Positions 36,644 to 45,392 of a stretch of 48,451 nt of DNA are shown here, one piece after another. Numbering within the stretch: the first letter of the stretch is position 1; each line of letters opens with the position of its first letter. The position numbers and the translations under genes were made by a program. Source of the DNA: Crocinitomicaceae bacterium (lineage in GTDB: Bacteria > Bacteroidota > Bacteroidia > Flavobacteriales_D > Crocinitomicaceae); contig JADJYC010000017.1 of NCBI GenBank assembly GCA_016719925.1, positions 1-48,451 of the forward strand. Reading direction: 5' to 3'. The notes under the pieces are model-generated. The model was not told the origin of the DNA, ran no database searches, and saw only the letters and a program-made list of their open reading frames with translations.

Positions 36644-37184
36644 ATGAAAAAAACTGTATCAGAAATCTGTCACGCCTTTTTTGGAGCCAACGCCGCTGCA
36701 AAATACATGGGTGACTACCGTTGCGTGCAGGGACGTGATTTTGACGCAGATGGTAACTACATTAATACAGAACCTCTGTTTTTTGACAGAGCTGAAATTA
36801 CCTATACAAATTTACTAAAACCTCGGTCATGTTTTGTTTTCTTCTAAAGGAAGAATTTTTGCAACCGTTTGGCAAGGACAAATAAAAGAAGCCGTTGCAA
36901 CAGGAACATTTATTGTTCTTGAGCCTCGCTCAAAAGAAATTATTCCTGAGTATTTGGCACTCTATTTAAATTCAAGCAAAGCAAAAAGGTATTTTGATTT
37001 GCATTTAAAAACTGCAACCGTAAATCATATAGGTAAAAAACAATTGGATCAGTTGGAAATTGAAATTCCATCCATACAGAAACAGCAATTATTGGTAAAA
37101 GCGTATCAGTTGATCGTGGAGGAAAAAAATCTGGCTACTGAATTAGTCAAACGAAAAGAAAAAATATTAAACACTTTAATTTAA
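36644..37184 (+). CDS. Single-TRD HsdS-like specificity protein, one frameshift
   Basis: About 180 residues, half the length of an ordinary HsdS: one target-recognition domain (SEICHAFFGANAAAKYMGDY; GNYINTEPLFFDRAEITYTN; VLFSSKGRIFATVW; TFIVLEPRSKEIIPEYLALYLNS; TVNHIGKKQLDQLEIEIPSI) and one conserved helix (KQQLLVKAYQLIVEEKNLATEL). A one-base change near 36827 joins KPRHVLFSSKG. Half-S proteins can act as homodimers with HsdM, or this may be a truncated S gene. It ends 5 bp before the first TIR gene, which places it at the head of the TIR/SLOG cassette. Confidence 0.7.
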
Positions 37185-37189
37185 TAGGA

Positions 37190-37729
37190 ATGGGACAAAC
37201 TTCAAGAAATTGCTTTATAAGCTATCATCACGATTATGACGCGGATTACGTGGAAGATCTCCGCGATATGAAATCCGGAATGAAAGTAGCTGATTATTCC
37301 TTAAAGGATGATATAAGCCATCTTACCGAACAAACGATTTACAAAAAAATCAGGGACAAAATGAGAAACTGTTCTGTAACGGTTGTACTCATTGGTTCGC
37401 GCAACGGGCACAGAAAATGGATTGATTGGGAACTATGGGCTTCTCTGCGCGCATACACCCACCCAACCGATAATTATAAATCATTTAAACCAAATGGTCT
37501 TCTTGCAATTTATCTGCCCGATCAGTGGTCATATTCTGTGCCTGAACGACTACAGGATAATATAGATTCAGGTTATGCTGTATCCATGAAGTGGGAAAAC
37601 ATTGAACGTGATTTTGAAAGTAAAGTTAATTTGGCACATTGGCGCAGAACCAATAACGCACGTAAAATTGATAACTCACGGGAAAAAGTAAATCGCAACT
37701 CGTTTAATTTTTTAGGCATCAAAATTTAA
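37190..37729 (+). CDS. ThsB-like TIR protein 1 (DUF1863/MTH538 TIR-like)
   Basis: 179 residues, intact. Starts MGQTSRNCFISYHHDYDADY; the first strand CFISYHH, the helix and loop DYSLKDDISHLTEQTIYKKI, VTVVLIGSRNGHRKWIDWELWASL (Glu81 in the conserved DWE) and LLAIYLPDQWSY give the MTH538 TIR-like pattern. In Thoeris, ThsB proteins of this family sense infection and make a cyclic ADP-ribose isomer from NAD. Position 5 bp after the half-HsdS and 4 bp before a second paralogue. Confidence 0.8.
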   Translation: MGQTSRNCFISYHHDYDADYVEDLRDMKSGMKVADYSLKDDISHLTEQTIYKKIRDKMRNCSVTVVLIGSRNGHRKWIDWELWASLRAYTHPTDNYKSFKPNGLLAIYLPDQWSYSVPERLQDNIDSGYAVSMKWENIERDFESKVNLAHWRRTNNARKIDNSREKVNRNSFNFLGIKI

Positions 37730-37733
37730 TAAA

Positions 37734-38316
37734 ATGGCAGACAATAACAGACACAAAGTATTTATCAGTTTCCACCACGGAGAACCATTGTCAGACCCTT
37801 ACTGCGGTCAAAAGTACAAAGAGCGTTTTGAAAGATTATTTTCATTGCACTACGACACGATTATTTCAAAATCAGTCCAGGATGGGGATATCAAGGATGG
37901 CATAACAACGGAAACTACGCGCCAAAAAATCCGGGATGAATATATTGCCGATGCTACAGTTACAATTGTTCTCGTTGGACCCGAAACATGGAAACGAAAA
38001 CACGTTGACTGGGAAATAAGTTCGAGTATCAGGGATACTGTAAAAAATCCAAGATGTGGTCTGATTGGTATTCTTCTTCCAACCTACCAGGATTATAATC
38101 AGCAAGCGAACACCTTTAATCAATATACCATTCCTCCACGCCTGTGGGATAATAAAAAGAATGGTTTTGCAAGCATACATGTGTGGAATGAAAACCGACT
38201 ATCGTTCAGGGTTGGATTCACGACGCATTTTAAGGAGGGATAAAATAATTCCTGATAATTCTTACCCGTCATTTAGCAACAACAGGCCATCTGATCAAAA
38301 AAAATGGTCTTATTAA
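37734..38316 (+). CDS. ThsB-like TIR protein 2 (DUF1863/MTH538 TIR-like), C-terminal frame breaks
   Basis: NRHKVFISFHHGEPLSDPYC, then ISKSVQDGDIKDGITTE, RQKIRDEYIADATVTIVLVG and KHVDWEISSS (Glu94), the most typical DUF1863 sequence of the three. The uninterrupted frame stops at 38243, but frame changes near 38190 and 38230 restore VQGWIHDAF and RRDKIIPDNSYPSFSNNRPS, the usual family end, stopping at 38316. About 192 residues. It follows TIR protein 1 by 4 bp and is followed 7 bp later by a third. Confidence 0.8.
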
Positions 38317-38323
38317 ATTTTGA

Positions 38324-39105
38324 ATGATGGGAAAGTGGGCAGACTATTGTATTTCGAAACTAACATTATATGAGGGCCGGATTGACAACATAATTGTTTG
38401 TAAGGATAATGGTGAGAGCTTAAGTGATCCGGATGAAAAAATCGCGCTTGGATGGTATCTCAAGTAGAAGCCGGCAAAACCTTTTGTTCTATAAAGAAAA
38501 ATAATTCAGGTTCTTGGAACAAAATTGGCGATGCAAATTATGACGGAAGCGTTTTTAGATGGTTTATCGTTCCAGAAAATTTACCAAAGCGTAAAGCATT
38601 CGTGAGCTATTACCATGCTGACGATGAGGAATATCGAACTGAATTTGACAATTTGTTTGACGATTTAGTGACCAGTAAGTCTGTTGAGGATGGAGATATT
38701 GATCCCGAAAACAGTGCGGATTACACGAAAATGCTAATTCAGAATGAATACCTTCACGACACTACTGTGTTGATTGTGTTGATTGGTGAAAAGACGAAAT
38801 GCAGAATGCACGTTGATTGGGAGATATCTGGCGCTTTAGACTATAAGGTGGGAGATAAATATGCAGGATTGCTTGGTTTATTCCTTCCAAGTCATCCAAA
38901 TTACGGTTCAGAAAAATACACACTCGGTTCAATCCCGAAAAGATTGGAAGAGAATGCCAAAAGTGGTTACGCTATATTACGACATTGGACTGACGATAGA
39001 AAAAAAATGCAAGAATATATTGAGGCTGCTATTGCAAATCGAGAAAACGATGCTAAAATAGTTAACAAAACAATCCCACAAATGACCAAAGACGAATGCA
39101 AATGA
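38324..39105 (+). CDS. DUF3892-like domain fused to a ThsB-like TIR domain, frame broken near the N-terminus
   Basis: From ATG 38324: MMGKWADYCISKLTLYEGRIDNIIVCKDNGESLSD, then after a change near 38440 VSQVEAGKTFCSIKKNNSGSWNKIG, together resembling the DUF3892 domain (about 75 residues). The TIR-like domain follows: KRKAFVSYYHADDEEYRTEF, SKSVEDGDIDPENSADYT, TTVLIVLIG, RMHVDWEISGAL and GLLGLFLPSHPNY. It ends in a short helix and overlaps the next start by four bases (ATGA at 39102-39105). The fusion suggests that DUF3892 acts as a sensor or adaptor for this TIR enzyme. Confidence 0.72.
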
Positions 39106-40256
39106 GAACTACTACAAATAAAAGCCCGCTGAACATATATGTTGCCTGGCACCCAAAATTTGCTGAGGGGAAAAGCTATGCGAATGAAATTTATTCAACT
39201 TTCTGTCGGGATTCAAAAAAGCCGTTGAGTCGTGGAATTGGAATTCCTGTTTTTTTTCGTAGTAAACACAATCCTACCACCAATCTTCCAATTGCAATAG
39301 ATTTTAAAGAGGCGGACAGAAGCGCTATCGTACTTCTTATCGACGACGAAATGTTCAACGATGCTAATTGGAGCACATACGTTGATTCACTAATAAAAAA
39401 TCTATCCCCCAATTTACGAATATTTCCTGTGGAGCTTAGTAAGTATGCGCGTTATCAAAATGAAGGTACGGCTTTAAGCAAATGTCAGTTTATTAAATTA
39501 AATCTCGAACAGGAGTTTGAAGATAAAGCAAAAGTAATCCGAAATGCGCTGCTTCACGACTTTTGCAGATTGATGATGAATATTGACGCTACTCCACATG
39601 CAAATATTCCTCCGCCGATTAAACTTTTTCTTAGCCACGCAAAGCTTGATGGCGAGATAATCGCGAAAGAATTCAGGTCACACATCGAAAATAATCTAAA
39701 GCTGAACACTTTTTTCGACGCTAATGATATTGCAGATGGTTATGATTTTGAAACGCAAATAAAAGCGAATCTAAAAAAAAGTGCTGTTATCGTTTTTCAT
39801 TCAGATGAATATTCTAATAGGGAGTGGTGCAGGATTGAAGTGATTGTTGCAAAAAGAAACAAATCACCACTTGTTGTGGTTCACAATATTGAAAAAGGCG
39901 AAAACAGAAGCTTTCCTTATATAGGTAATGTTCCTACTATTCGGTGGAACAATAATTTCAATGACGTGATTGATTTGGCATTAATACAGGTATTGAATAA
40001 CCGGTACTCTGTTGAAAAAATTGAAAAGGAAATCGTCTTATACGGCGTCGATAAAAAGTATAATTATGAACTAATATCAAGCCCACCCGAACTATTTAAT
40101 TTTATTGATTTAGGAAAGAACAGGCCGAAAAACAAAAAAGAAAATATTGTTGTTTATCCTGATCCCCCATTGGGAATAGAGGAATTAAATGTTTTGAGCG
40201 AACTTGATTCAAAAACAAAATTTATTACACCAATTATGTTTTCCGAAATAATTTAA
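39102..40256 (+). CDS. Double TIR-domain protein
   Basis: 384 residues, intact. The N-terminal domain (10-115) begins LNIYVAWHPKFAEGKSYANE and has IPVFFRSKHNP, RSAIVLLIDDEMF and LRIFPVEL, a diverged TIR-like fold without an evident catalytic Glu. The C-terminal domain (172-285) is a standard bacterial TIR: IKLFLSHAKLDGEIIAKEF, FFDANDIADGYDFE, SAVIVFHSDEYSNREWCRIEVIVAK (Glu246 in WCxxE) and LVVVHNIEKGENR. This places it among TIR NADase effectors. Its start overlaps the previous stop, and the SLOG gene follows by two bases. Confidence 0.82.
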   Translation: MRTTTNKSPLNIYVAWHPKFAEGKSYANEIYSTFCRDSKKPLSRGIGIPVFFRSKHNPTTNLPIAIDFKEADRSAIVLLIDDEMFNDANWSTYVDSLIKNLSPNLRIFPVELSKYARYQNEGTALSKCQFIKLNLEQEFEDKAKVIRNALLHDFCRLMMNIDATPHANIPPPIKLFLSHAKLDGEIIAKEFRSHIENNLKLNTFFDANDIADGYDFETQIKANLKKSAVIVFHSDEYSNREWCRIEVIVAKRNKSPLVVVHNIEKGENRSFPYIGNVPTIRWNNNFNDVIDLALIQVLNNRYSVEKIEKEIVLYGVDKKYNYELISSPPELFNFIDLGKNRPKNKKENIVVYPDPPLGIEELNVLSELDSKTKFITPIMFSEII

Positions 40257-40258
40257 CC

Positions 40259-41209
40259 ATGACGAAAAAGAACGTAAATATTTCAGGTGTATCGGATTCG
40301 ATTAGCGAACACATAAAACAGGATTTGGGGGCGGCAACGCACGTTGACATTTCCAAATTTCTATTTGGTAAAAAAATCGGTGTCTCCATTTCAGAAAGTG
40401 AAGATATAGAACTACTCGGTTTTTCAGATGCCCATCAGGAGGATGCAATGGTGGAGTTTGCGCGGTATTTACTTGTGCAAGGTGGTACATTGATTTATGG
40501 AGGTGATCTCAGGGATAAAGGTTATACTTTGCTGTTTTCTGAATTATCATTTCAATACCGAGACCGATCACAACATAGAAAAAACCATTTTATAAATTAT
40601 TCGAGCTATCCAATTTATCTGAAGACTTCTAAAACGGAAGAATTGGAGTTTAAAAAAAATCGGGTGGAATATAAAAAGATCGCGCCACCCAAATCGGTGA
40701 AACCAGTTTCCGAAACATGGTTTCCTCCCCATACTCCCGAAAATAAATTAATCTGGTCTGCGTCATTAAAAAAGATGAGAGAAGAAATGAATGAAGCTAC
40801 CGATGCGAGAATATTTTTAGGAGGTCGATCACAAGGATATTCCGGCATTATGCCTGGTGTCTTAGAAGAAGCATTCTTATCAATCGAATCCGATAAGCCG
40901 ACGTATTTAATCGGCGCTTTCGGTGGTATAACCGGAGCAATTATAAAAGCATTGGAAGGTCAGAATCCTAAAGAAATTACCGAAACATTTCAGTTTTCAG
41001 ACACAAATTACAAAGACTTCATAAAACAAATTCGTAAATCCAAAAAAGCAGATATTGATTACAAGAATATAACGAAAGCGTTGCAAAAATATGGGATGGA
41101 AAAGCTTTCTAAAAATAACGGCTTAACGAAGGAAGAGAATCAAATTTTGTTTACCACCCCGCACATACCGGTTATGATTCATTATGTTTTAAAAAGGATT
41201 GTCAGTTAA
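40259..41209 (+). CDS. SLOG-domain protein (nucleotide sensor candidate)
   Basis: 316 residues, intact. A Rossmann-like half IGVSISESEDIELLGF (40-55), MVEFARYLLVQGGTLIYGGDLRDKGYTLLF (64-93) and a second half ARIFLGGRSQGYSGIMPGVLEEAF ... TYLIGAFGGITGAIIKALEG (about 190-245). These are SLOG superfamily features; SLOG domains bind NAD-derived or other nucleotides, as in ThsA, where SLOG senses the ThsB product. No SIR2, nuclease or membrane effector domain is attached. It lies 2 bp after the TIR-TIR gene and 32 bp before hsdM. Confidence 0.72.
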   Translation: MTKKNVNISGVSDSISEHIKQDLGAATHVDISKFLFGKKIGVSISESEDIELLGFSDAHQEDAMVEFARYLLVQGGTLIYGGDLRDKGYTLLFSELSFQYRDRSQHRKNHFINYSSYPIYLKTSKTEELEFKKNRVEYKKIAPPKSVKPVSETWFPPHTPENKLIWSASLKKMREEMNEATDARIFLGGRSQGYSGIMPGVLEEAFLSIESDKPTYLIGAFGGITGAIIKALEGQNPKEITETFQFSDTNYKDFIKQIRKSKKADIDYKNITKALQKYGMEKLSKNNGLTKEENQILFTTPHIPVMIHYVLKRIVS

Positions 41210-41241
41210 ATTCAACAAAAAGAAGCGTTAAAATAATATTT

Positions 41242-42731
41242 ATGAGCGTAACTAAAATAACCCAAGAAGAAATCAACTCAATAGCATGGAAGGCCTGCGA
41301 CACTTTTCGCGGCACAGTTGATCCTGCTGAATACAAAAACTATATCCTTGTTTTTCTATTTATAAAATATCTTTCTGATGTTTGTAAAGACAAAAAAGAA
41401 GAACATGAAAAAAAATATAAGGGCGATGCGGAGCGTGTAAAACGTGCGTTAGAACGAGAACGTTTTATTTTACCACCTAAATGCGATTTCGATTTTATTT
41501 ACGAAAAACGTAACGAAGGCAACATTGGCGAAATCATAAATAAAGCTTTAGATTCAATTGAAGAAAAAAATAAATTGAAATTAGATGGTGTATTTCGCAA
41601 CATCGATTTTAACTCTGAATCTAATCTTGGACAAACTAAAGACCGTAACAGAAGATTAAAAAATTTGATTGAAGATTTTGCAAATCCGCGTTTGGATTTA
41701 CGCCCATCACAAATCGGTAATCAGGATATTATTGGTAACACGTATGAGTATTTAATTTCTCGTTTTGCATCTGACAGCGGAAAAAAGGCGGTGAGTTTTA
41801 TACTCCGGCAGAAGTTTCTACACTGTTAGCAAAATTATTAAACCCAAAACCGGGTATGCGCATATCTGATCCTACTTGTGGTAGCGGTTCGCTTTTAATT
41901 AAAGTGGCTAATGAAATTCCAAGCAACGATTATACTTTATTTGGACAAGAAAGTAACGGCAGCACTTGGGCTTTGGCAAAAATGAATATGCTTTTGCACG
42001 GTGTTGACAATGCTCGAATAGAATGGGCGGATACTTTAAATAACCCCCGTTTGGTTGAAGGTGATAAGTTGATGCAATTTGACATAACTGTCGCCAATCC
42101 TCCTTTTAGTTTAGATAAATGGGGACACGAAACAGCAGCGCACGATAAATACAACCGCCATTGGCGAGGACTTGCACCAAAAGCACGGGCGATTACGCTT
42201 TTATATCACACATGATCGAAACCACTGTAAAAAACTCCGGCAAGGTGAGTGTTGTTGTTCCGCATGGTGTTTTATTTAGAAGTGGAGCTGAAGGAAAAAT
42301 ACGTCAACAATTTATTGACGAAAATATTTTGGAAGCGGTAATTGGTTTACCCGCAAAATTATTTTACGGTACCGGAATTCCTGCTGCTATTTTAATTTTT
42401 AACAAAGGCAAAAATCAAAAGATGTTCTATTCATTGATGCGAGTAAAGCATTTCAGGAAGGCAAAAACCAAAACAAATTGCGCGATGAAGACATAAAAAA
42501 AATAGTTGACACTTATAAGGGCGGTAAAGAAATTGAAAAGTACAGCCATAAAGCCGCGCTTGAAGAAATTGCCGAAAACGGATATAACCTGAACATTCCT
42601 CGCTATGTTGACACCTTTGAAGAAGAAGAAGAAATTGACATTGCAAAAGAACAGGCTGAAATAGACATACTGGAAAAACGGTTGCAATAAAAAAAGAAAT
42701 GGCTGGATATTTAAAAGAGTTAGGCATATAA
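41242..42731 (+). CDS. hsdM: Type I restriction-modification N6-adenine methyltransferase HsdM, several frameshifts
   Basis: It methylates adenine in the HsdM2S complex and is part of the restriction complex. N-terminal helical domain MSVTKITQEEINSIAWKACDTFRGTVDPAEYKNYILVFLFIKYLS, then GEFYTPAEVSTLLAKLL, SAM-binding SDPTCGSGSLLIK, VANPPFSLDKWGHE (NPPF motif), SGKVSVVVPHGVLFRSGAEG and a C-terminal LEKRL..IKKEMAGYLKELGI ending at 42731. Frame changes near 41800, 42180, 42425 and 42685 are needed; total about 497 residues, normal. First gene of the hsd operon, 32 bp after the SLOG gene. Confidence 0.92.
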
Positions 42732-42732
42732 G

Positions 42733-43500
42733 ATGACTAAGTTGAAAATACAATATTGCTCCGATTTACATATCGAGTTCCCTGAAAATAAAAATTTTCT
42801 AAAACTAAACCCACTTAAACCTTTGGGTGATATATTGTTGTTGGCAGGTGATATTACACTATTTGCTCTAATGGAAAAGCAAAAAGATTTTTTCAAATAC
42901 ATTTCCGATAATTTTAAAACCACGTATTGGATTCCCGGTAATCACGAGTATTATAACTATGATGCCATTAATCGCAGCGGCTCGTTTACTGAAAAAATTA
43001 AAGACAATATTTTTTTAGTAAACAACACATCTGTAATTCACGAGGATGTAAAATTTATCTTCTCTACGCTATGGTCTAAAATTAGCCCTGCCAATGAGTG
43101 GAACATTGAACGAGGCATGAACGATTTTCATGTAATTAGATACAATAAATACAGATTCTCGGCACTACAATTCAATCAATTTCATACCGAAAGTTTAGAT
43201 TATTTACAAAACGAACTCAAACAAAAACATACAGGTAAAACTGTAGTAGTGACGCACCACGTTCCTACTTTATTAAATTATCCGCAACAGTATAAAGGCA
43301 GTATTTTAAACGAGGGCTTTGCAGTAGAATTGTGTGATTTTATTGAACCGTCTAATATTGATTATTGGATTTACGGACACCATCACGCCAATACACCCGC
43401 CTTTAAAATAGGCAACACACAAATGCTTACTAATCAGTTAGGTTATGTGGCTCGCCAAGAGCATATTAACTTTAAAACGAATCAATTAATTGAAATATAA
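42733..43500 (+). CDS. Calcineurin-like metallophosphoesterase
   Basis: 255 residues, intact. All metal motifs are present: SDLHIE (D11, H13), LAGDI (D40), GNHEYY (N70, H71), VTHHVP and GHHHANT. It should hydrolyse a phosphodiester or phosphomonoester; substrate unknown. It starts two bases after the reconstructed hsdM stop, so it is translated with the R-M genes. Within a defence operon it could act on nucleic acid ends or on a signalling nucleotide, which is inference only. Confidence 0.88.
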   Translation: MTKLKIQYCSDLHIEFPENKNFLKLNPLKPLGDILLLAGDITLFALMEKQKDFFKYISDNFKTTYWIPGNHEYYNYDAINRSGSFTEKIKDNIFLVNNTSVIHEDVKFIFSTLWSKISPANEWNIERGMNDFHVIRYNKYRFSALQFNQFHTESLDYLQNELKQKHTGKTVVVTHHVPTLLNYPQQYKGSILNEGFAVELCDFIEPSNIDYWIYGHHHANTPAFKIGNTQMLTNQLGYVARQEHINFKTNQLIEI

Positions 43501-43539
43501 TATGTTGTATTACAATATAATAAACTTAATTTAAATATG

Positions 43540-43569
43540 ATAAACCTTGTTAGTTTATTATAGGTTTAT
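43540..43569 (+). promoter_or_regulatory. Candidate operator/promoter of the winged-helix / NTase pair
   Basis: ATAAACC (43540-43546) and GGTTTAT (43563-43569) form an inverted repeat, followed by TTATCTTCG, a near match to a -7 box, about 20 bases before ATG 43592. It suggests an internal, possibly self-repressed promoter inside the hsd operon. Confidence 0.35.
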
Positions 43570-43591
43570 TATCTTCGTAGAAAGAATAAAA

Positions 43592-44601
43592 ATGAACGTA
43601 GAAGAATACATACAAGAAATAACTGGTGCTAATGCCAATTTAACTCAGCTTACAAAGGATGAGTTAGCTATAATGCCTTATTATTTAACAAGCACTTTTC
43701 GGTTTTACCATCTCGGCATTTTAGGCAAAGATTTTATAATGGTAGATATACAACATTATCCATTTAATGTTGCACAAATACAGCAGCAATTACAAATAGT
43801 AAGTAGCAATTTTGGTAAAAAAGCAGTACTTCAATTAAATCAAATTGACAGCTTGTTGCGGAAACGATTAATAGAAGCACGTATAAATTTTATAGCACCG
43901 GGCAAGCAACTTTTTTTACCCGATTTGCTAATTGACCTGAACGAGAACAAACACAATTTTACTCCCAGAGTAAAAAGCAAAAAATTACTTCCTTCAGCGC
44001 AGTTTATTTTACTTTATCATATCTTATTCAAACGAAAAGCGATTTTAAAATAGAAGAAAAATCGTTCAAAGAATTAGCTAATCATTTTAACTATACGCAA
44101 ATGGCTATTACCAAAGCGGTAGATAATTTGCAAAGCCTGGAATTATGCACAGTAAAAGGCACTAAAGAAAAGTACATTCAATTCAGCGCCAACAATAGGC
44201 ATGAGTTGTGGGGCATGGCAAAAGATTATTTAGTTAACCCTGTGCTAAAGCGAGTTTTTGTTGATGAGCTTCCCCAAAAATTGTATTACAAAAGTAACGC
44301 ATCTGCCTTATGCCAATACACAGATATGAATCCTTTAAAGCAACAGTATTATGCAATTGACAAAACATATTATTTTGAGTTGCAAAAAGCAGGTAAGCTA
44401 CTTAACGAAAACGAAAACGAAGGAAAATACTGCTTAGAAGTTTATAAATATAACCCCGAAAAATTAACACACAATGCACCCGTTGCGCGCGAGGAAGAAG
44501 AAGTAGTAGATCCGCTTTCTCTTTATTTAAGTTTAATAGGCACGCATGATGAACGTGTAGAAATGGCAATAGAACAATTAACAGATAAGGTACAATGGTA
44601 A
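43592..44601 (+). CDS. Winged-helix protein, putative antitoxin of an NTase toxin, one frameshift
   Basis: Start MNVEEYIQEITGANANLTQL at ATG 43592. The N-terminal half (LTSTFRFYHLGILGKDFIMVDIQHY ... INFIAPGKQLFLPDLLIDL) resembles the front of AbiEi-type antitoxins. After a frame change near 44015 comes a winged helix, SDFKIEEKSFKELANHFNYTQMAITKAVDNLQSLELCTVKG, and a C-terminal domain (KRVFVDELPQKLYYKSNASAL). About 336 residues. Its last 7 bases overlap the start of the nucleotidyltransferase gene, the usual coupling of antitoxin and toxin. Confidence 0.65.
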
Positions 44602-45377
44602 TAGGCATACAAAAATTTAAAGAGTATTTCAAAGAGTTTCCTGACCAATACATCATAATTGGCGGAACAGCTTGCGATATTATAATGGAAGAAAGAAACT
44701 TTGTACCACGCGGTACACAGGATATTGATATGATTTTAATTGTTGAAGCATTAAGTACCGATTTTGTAAAACAGTTTTGGTTATTTATAAAAGACGCAGG
44801 TTACGAGCTTCAACAAAAAAGTGCAGACGAACGTATTTTTTATCGCTTTCTGAAACCCGCAAACAAAGAATTTCCAAAACAAATAGAACTTTTTTCGCGC
44901 ATACCCGATAGTGTTAATTTTGAAGGCGAAGGCAACCTTACACCAATTCCGGTTGATGATGATTTATCAAATCTTTCTGCCATATTAATGGACGAAGATT
45001 ATTACAATTATACATTACAACATGCTATACCGCAACAGGATTTACGTTTAGCTAACATCGAAGCATTGGTGTGTTTAAAGGCAAAAGCATTTATCAATTT
45101 AACGGCGCAAAAAGAAAAAGGAGAACAAATTGATGCTAAAAAAATAGCAAAACACAAAACCGATGTTTTTAGATTGGCTGCAATGCTAACGCCCAATAGC
45201 AGTTTTGATTTGCCTCCAACTATTTTTAATGATTTACAAGCCTTTGCAGAAGCAATAAAAAATGACTTACCCAATAAACAAATGTTTGAAAACTTTGGTT
45301 TACCAAACGCAAATGCACAGGAAATTTTAAATCTATTAATTGCCAGTTTTGGTATTGAGAAAAATGAACAGTCTTAA
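44595..45377 (+). CDS. Nucleotidyltransferase-fold protein, putative type IV-like toxin
   Basis: 260 residues, intact. IIIGGTACDIIMEERNFVPRGTQDIDMILIV has the nucleotidyltransferase GG and DxD motifs (G23-G24; D43, D45), followed by KQIELFSRIPDSVNFEGEG and a helical C-terminal part. It overlaps the preceding winged-helix gene by 7 bp (ATG within TGGTAATAG). This is a second, independent NTase pair besides AbiEi/AbiEii. It lies inside the hsd operon between hsdM and hsdS, as accessory TA cassettes often do. Confidence 0.72.
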   Translation: MVIGIQKFKEYFKEFPDQYIIIGGTACDIIMEERNFVPRGTQDIDMILIVEALSTDFVKQFWLFIKDAGYELQQKSADERIFYRFLKPANKEFPKQIELFSRIPDSVNFEGEGNLTPIPVDDDLSNLSAILMDEDYYNYTLQHAIPQQDLRLANIEALVCLKAKAFINLTAQKEKGEQIDAKKIAKHKTDVFRLAAMLTPNSSFDLPPTIFNDLQAFAEAIKNDLPNKQMFENFGLPNANAQEILNLLIASFGIEKNEQS

Positions 45378-45392
45378 ATAAAAGATCCATTA

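Noticed and set aside
37872..38180. Minus-strand 102-codon frame inside ThsB-like TIR 2
   Set aside because: Antisense shadow of a well-supported TIR domain.
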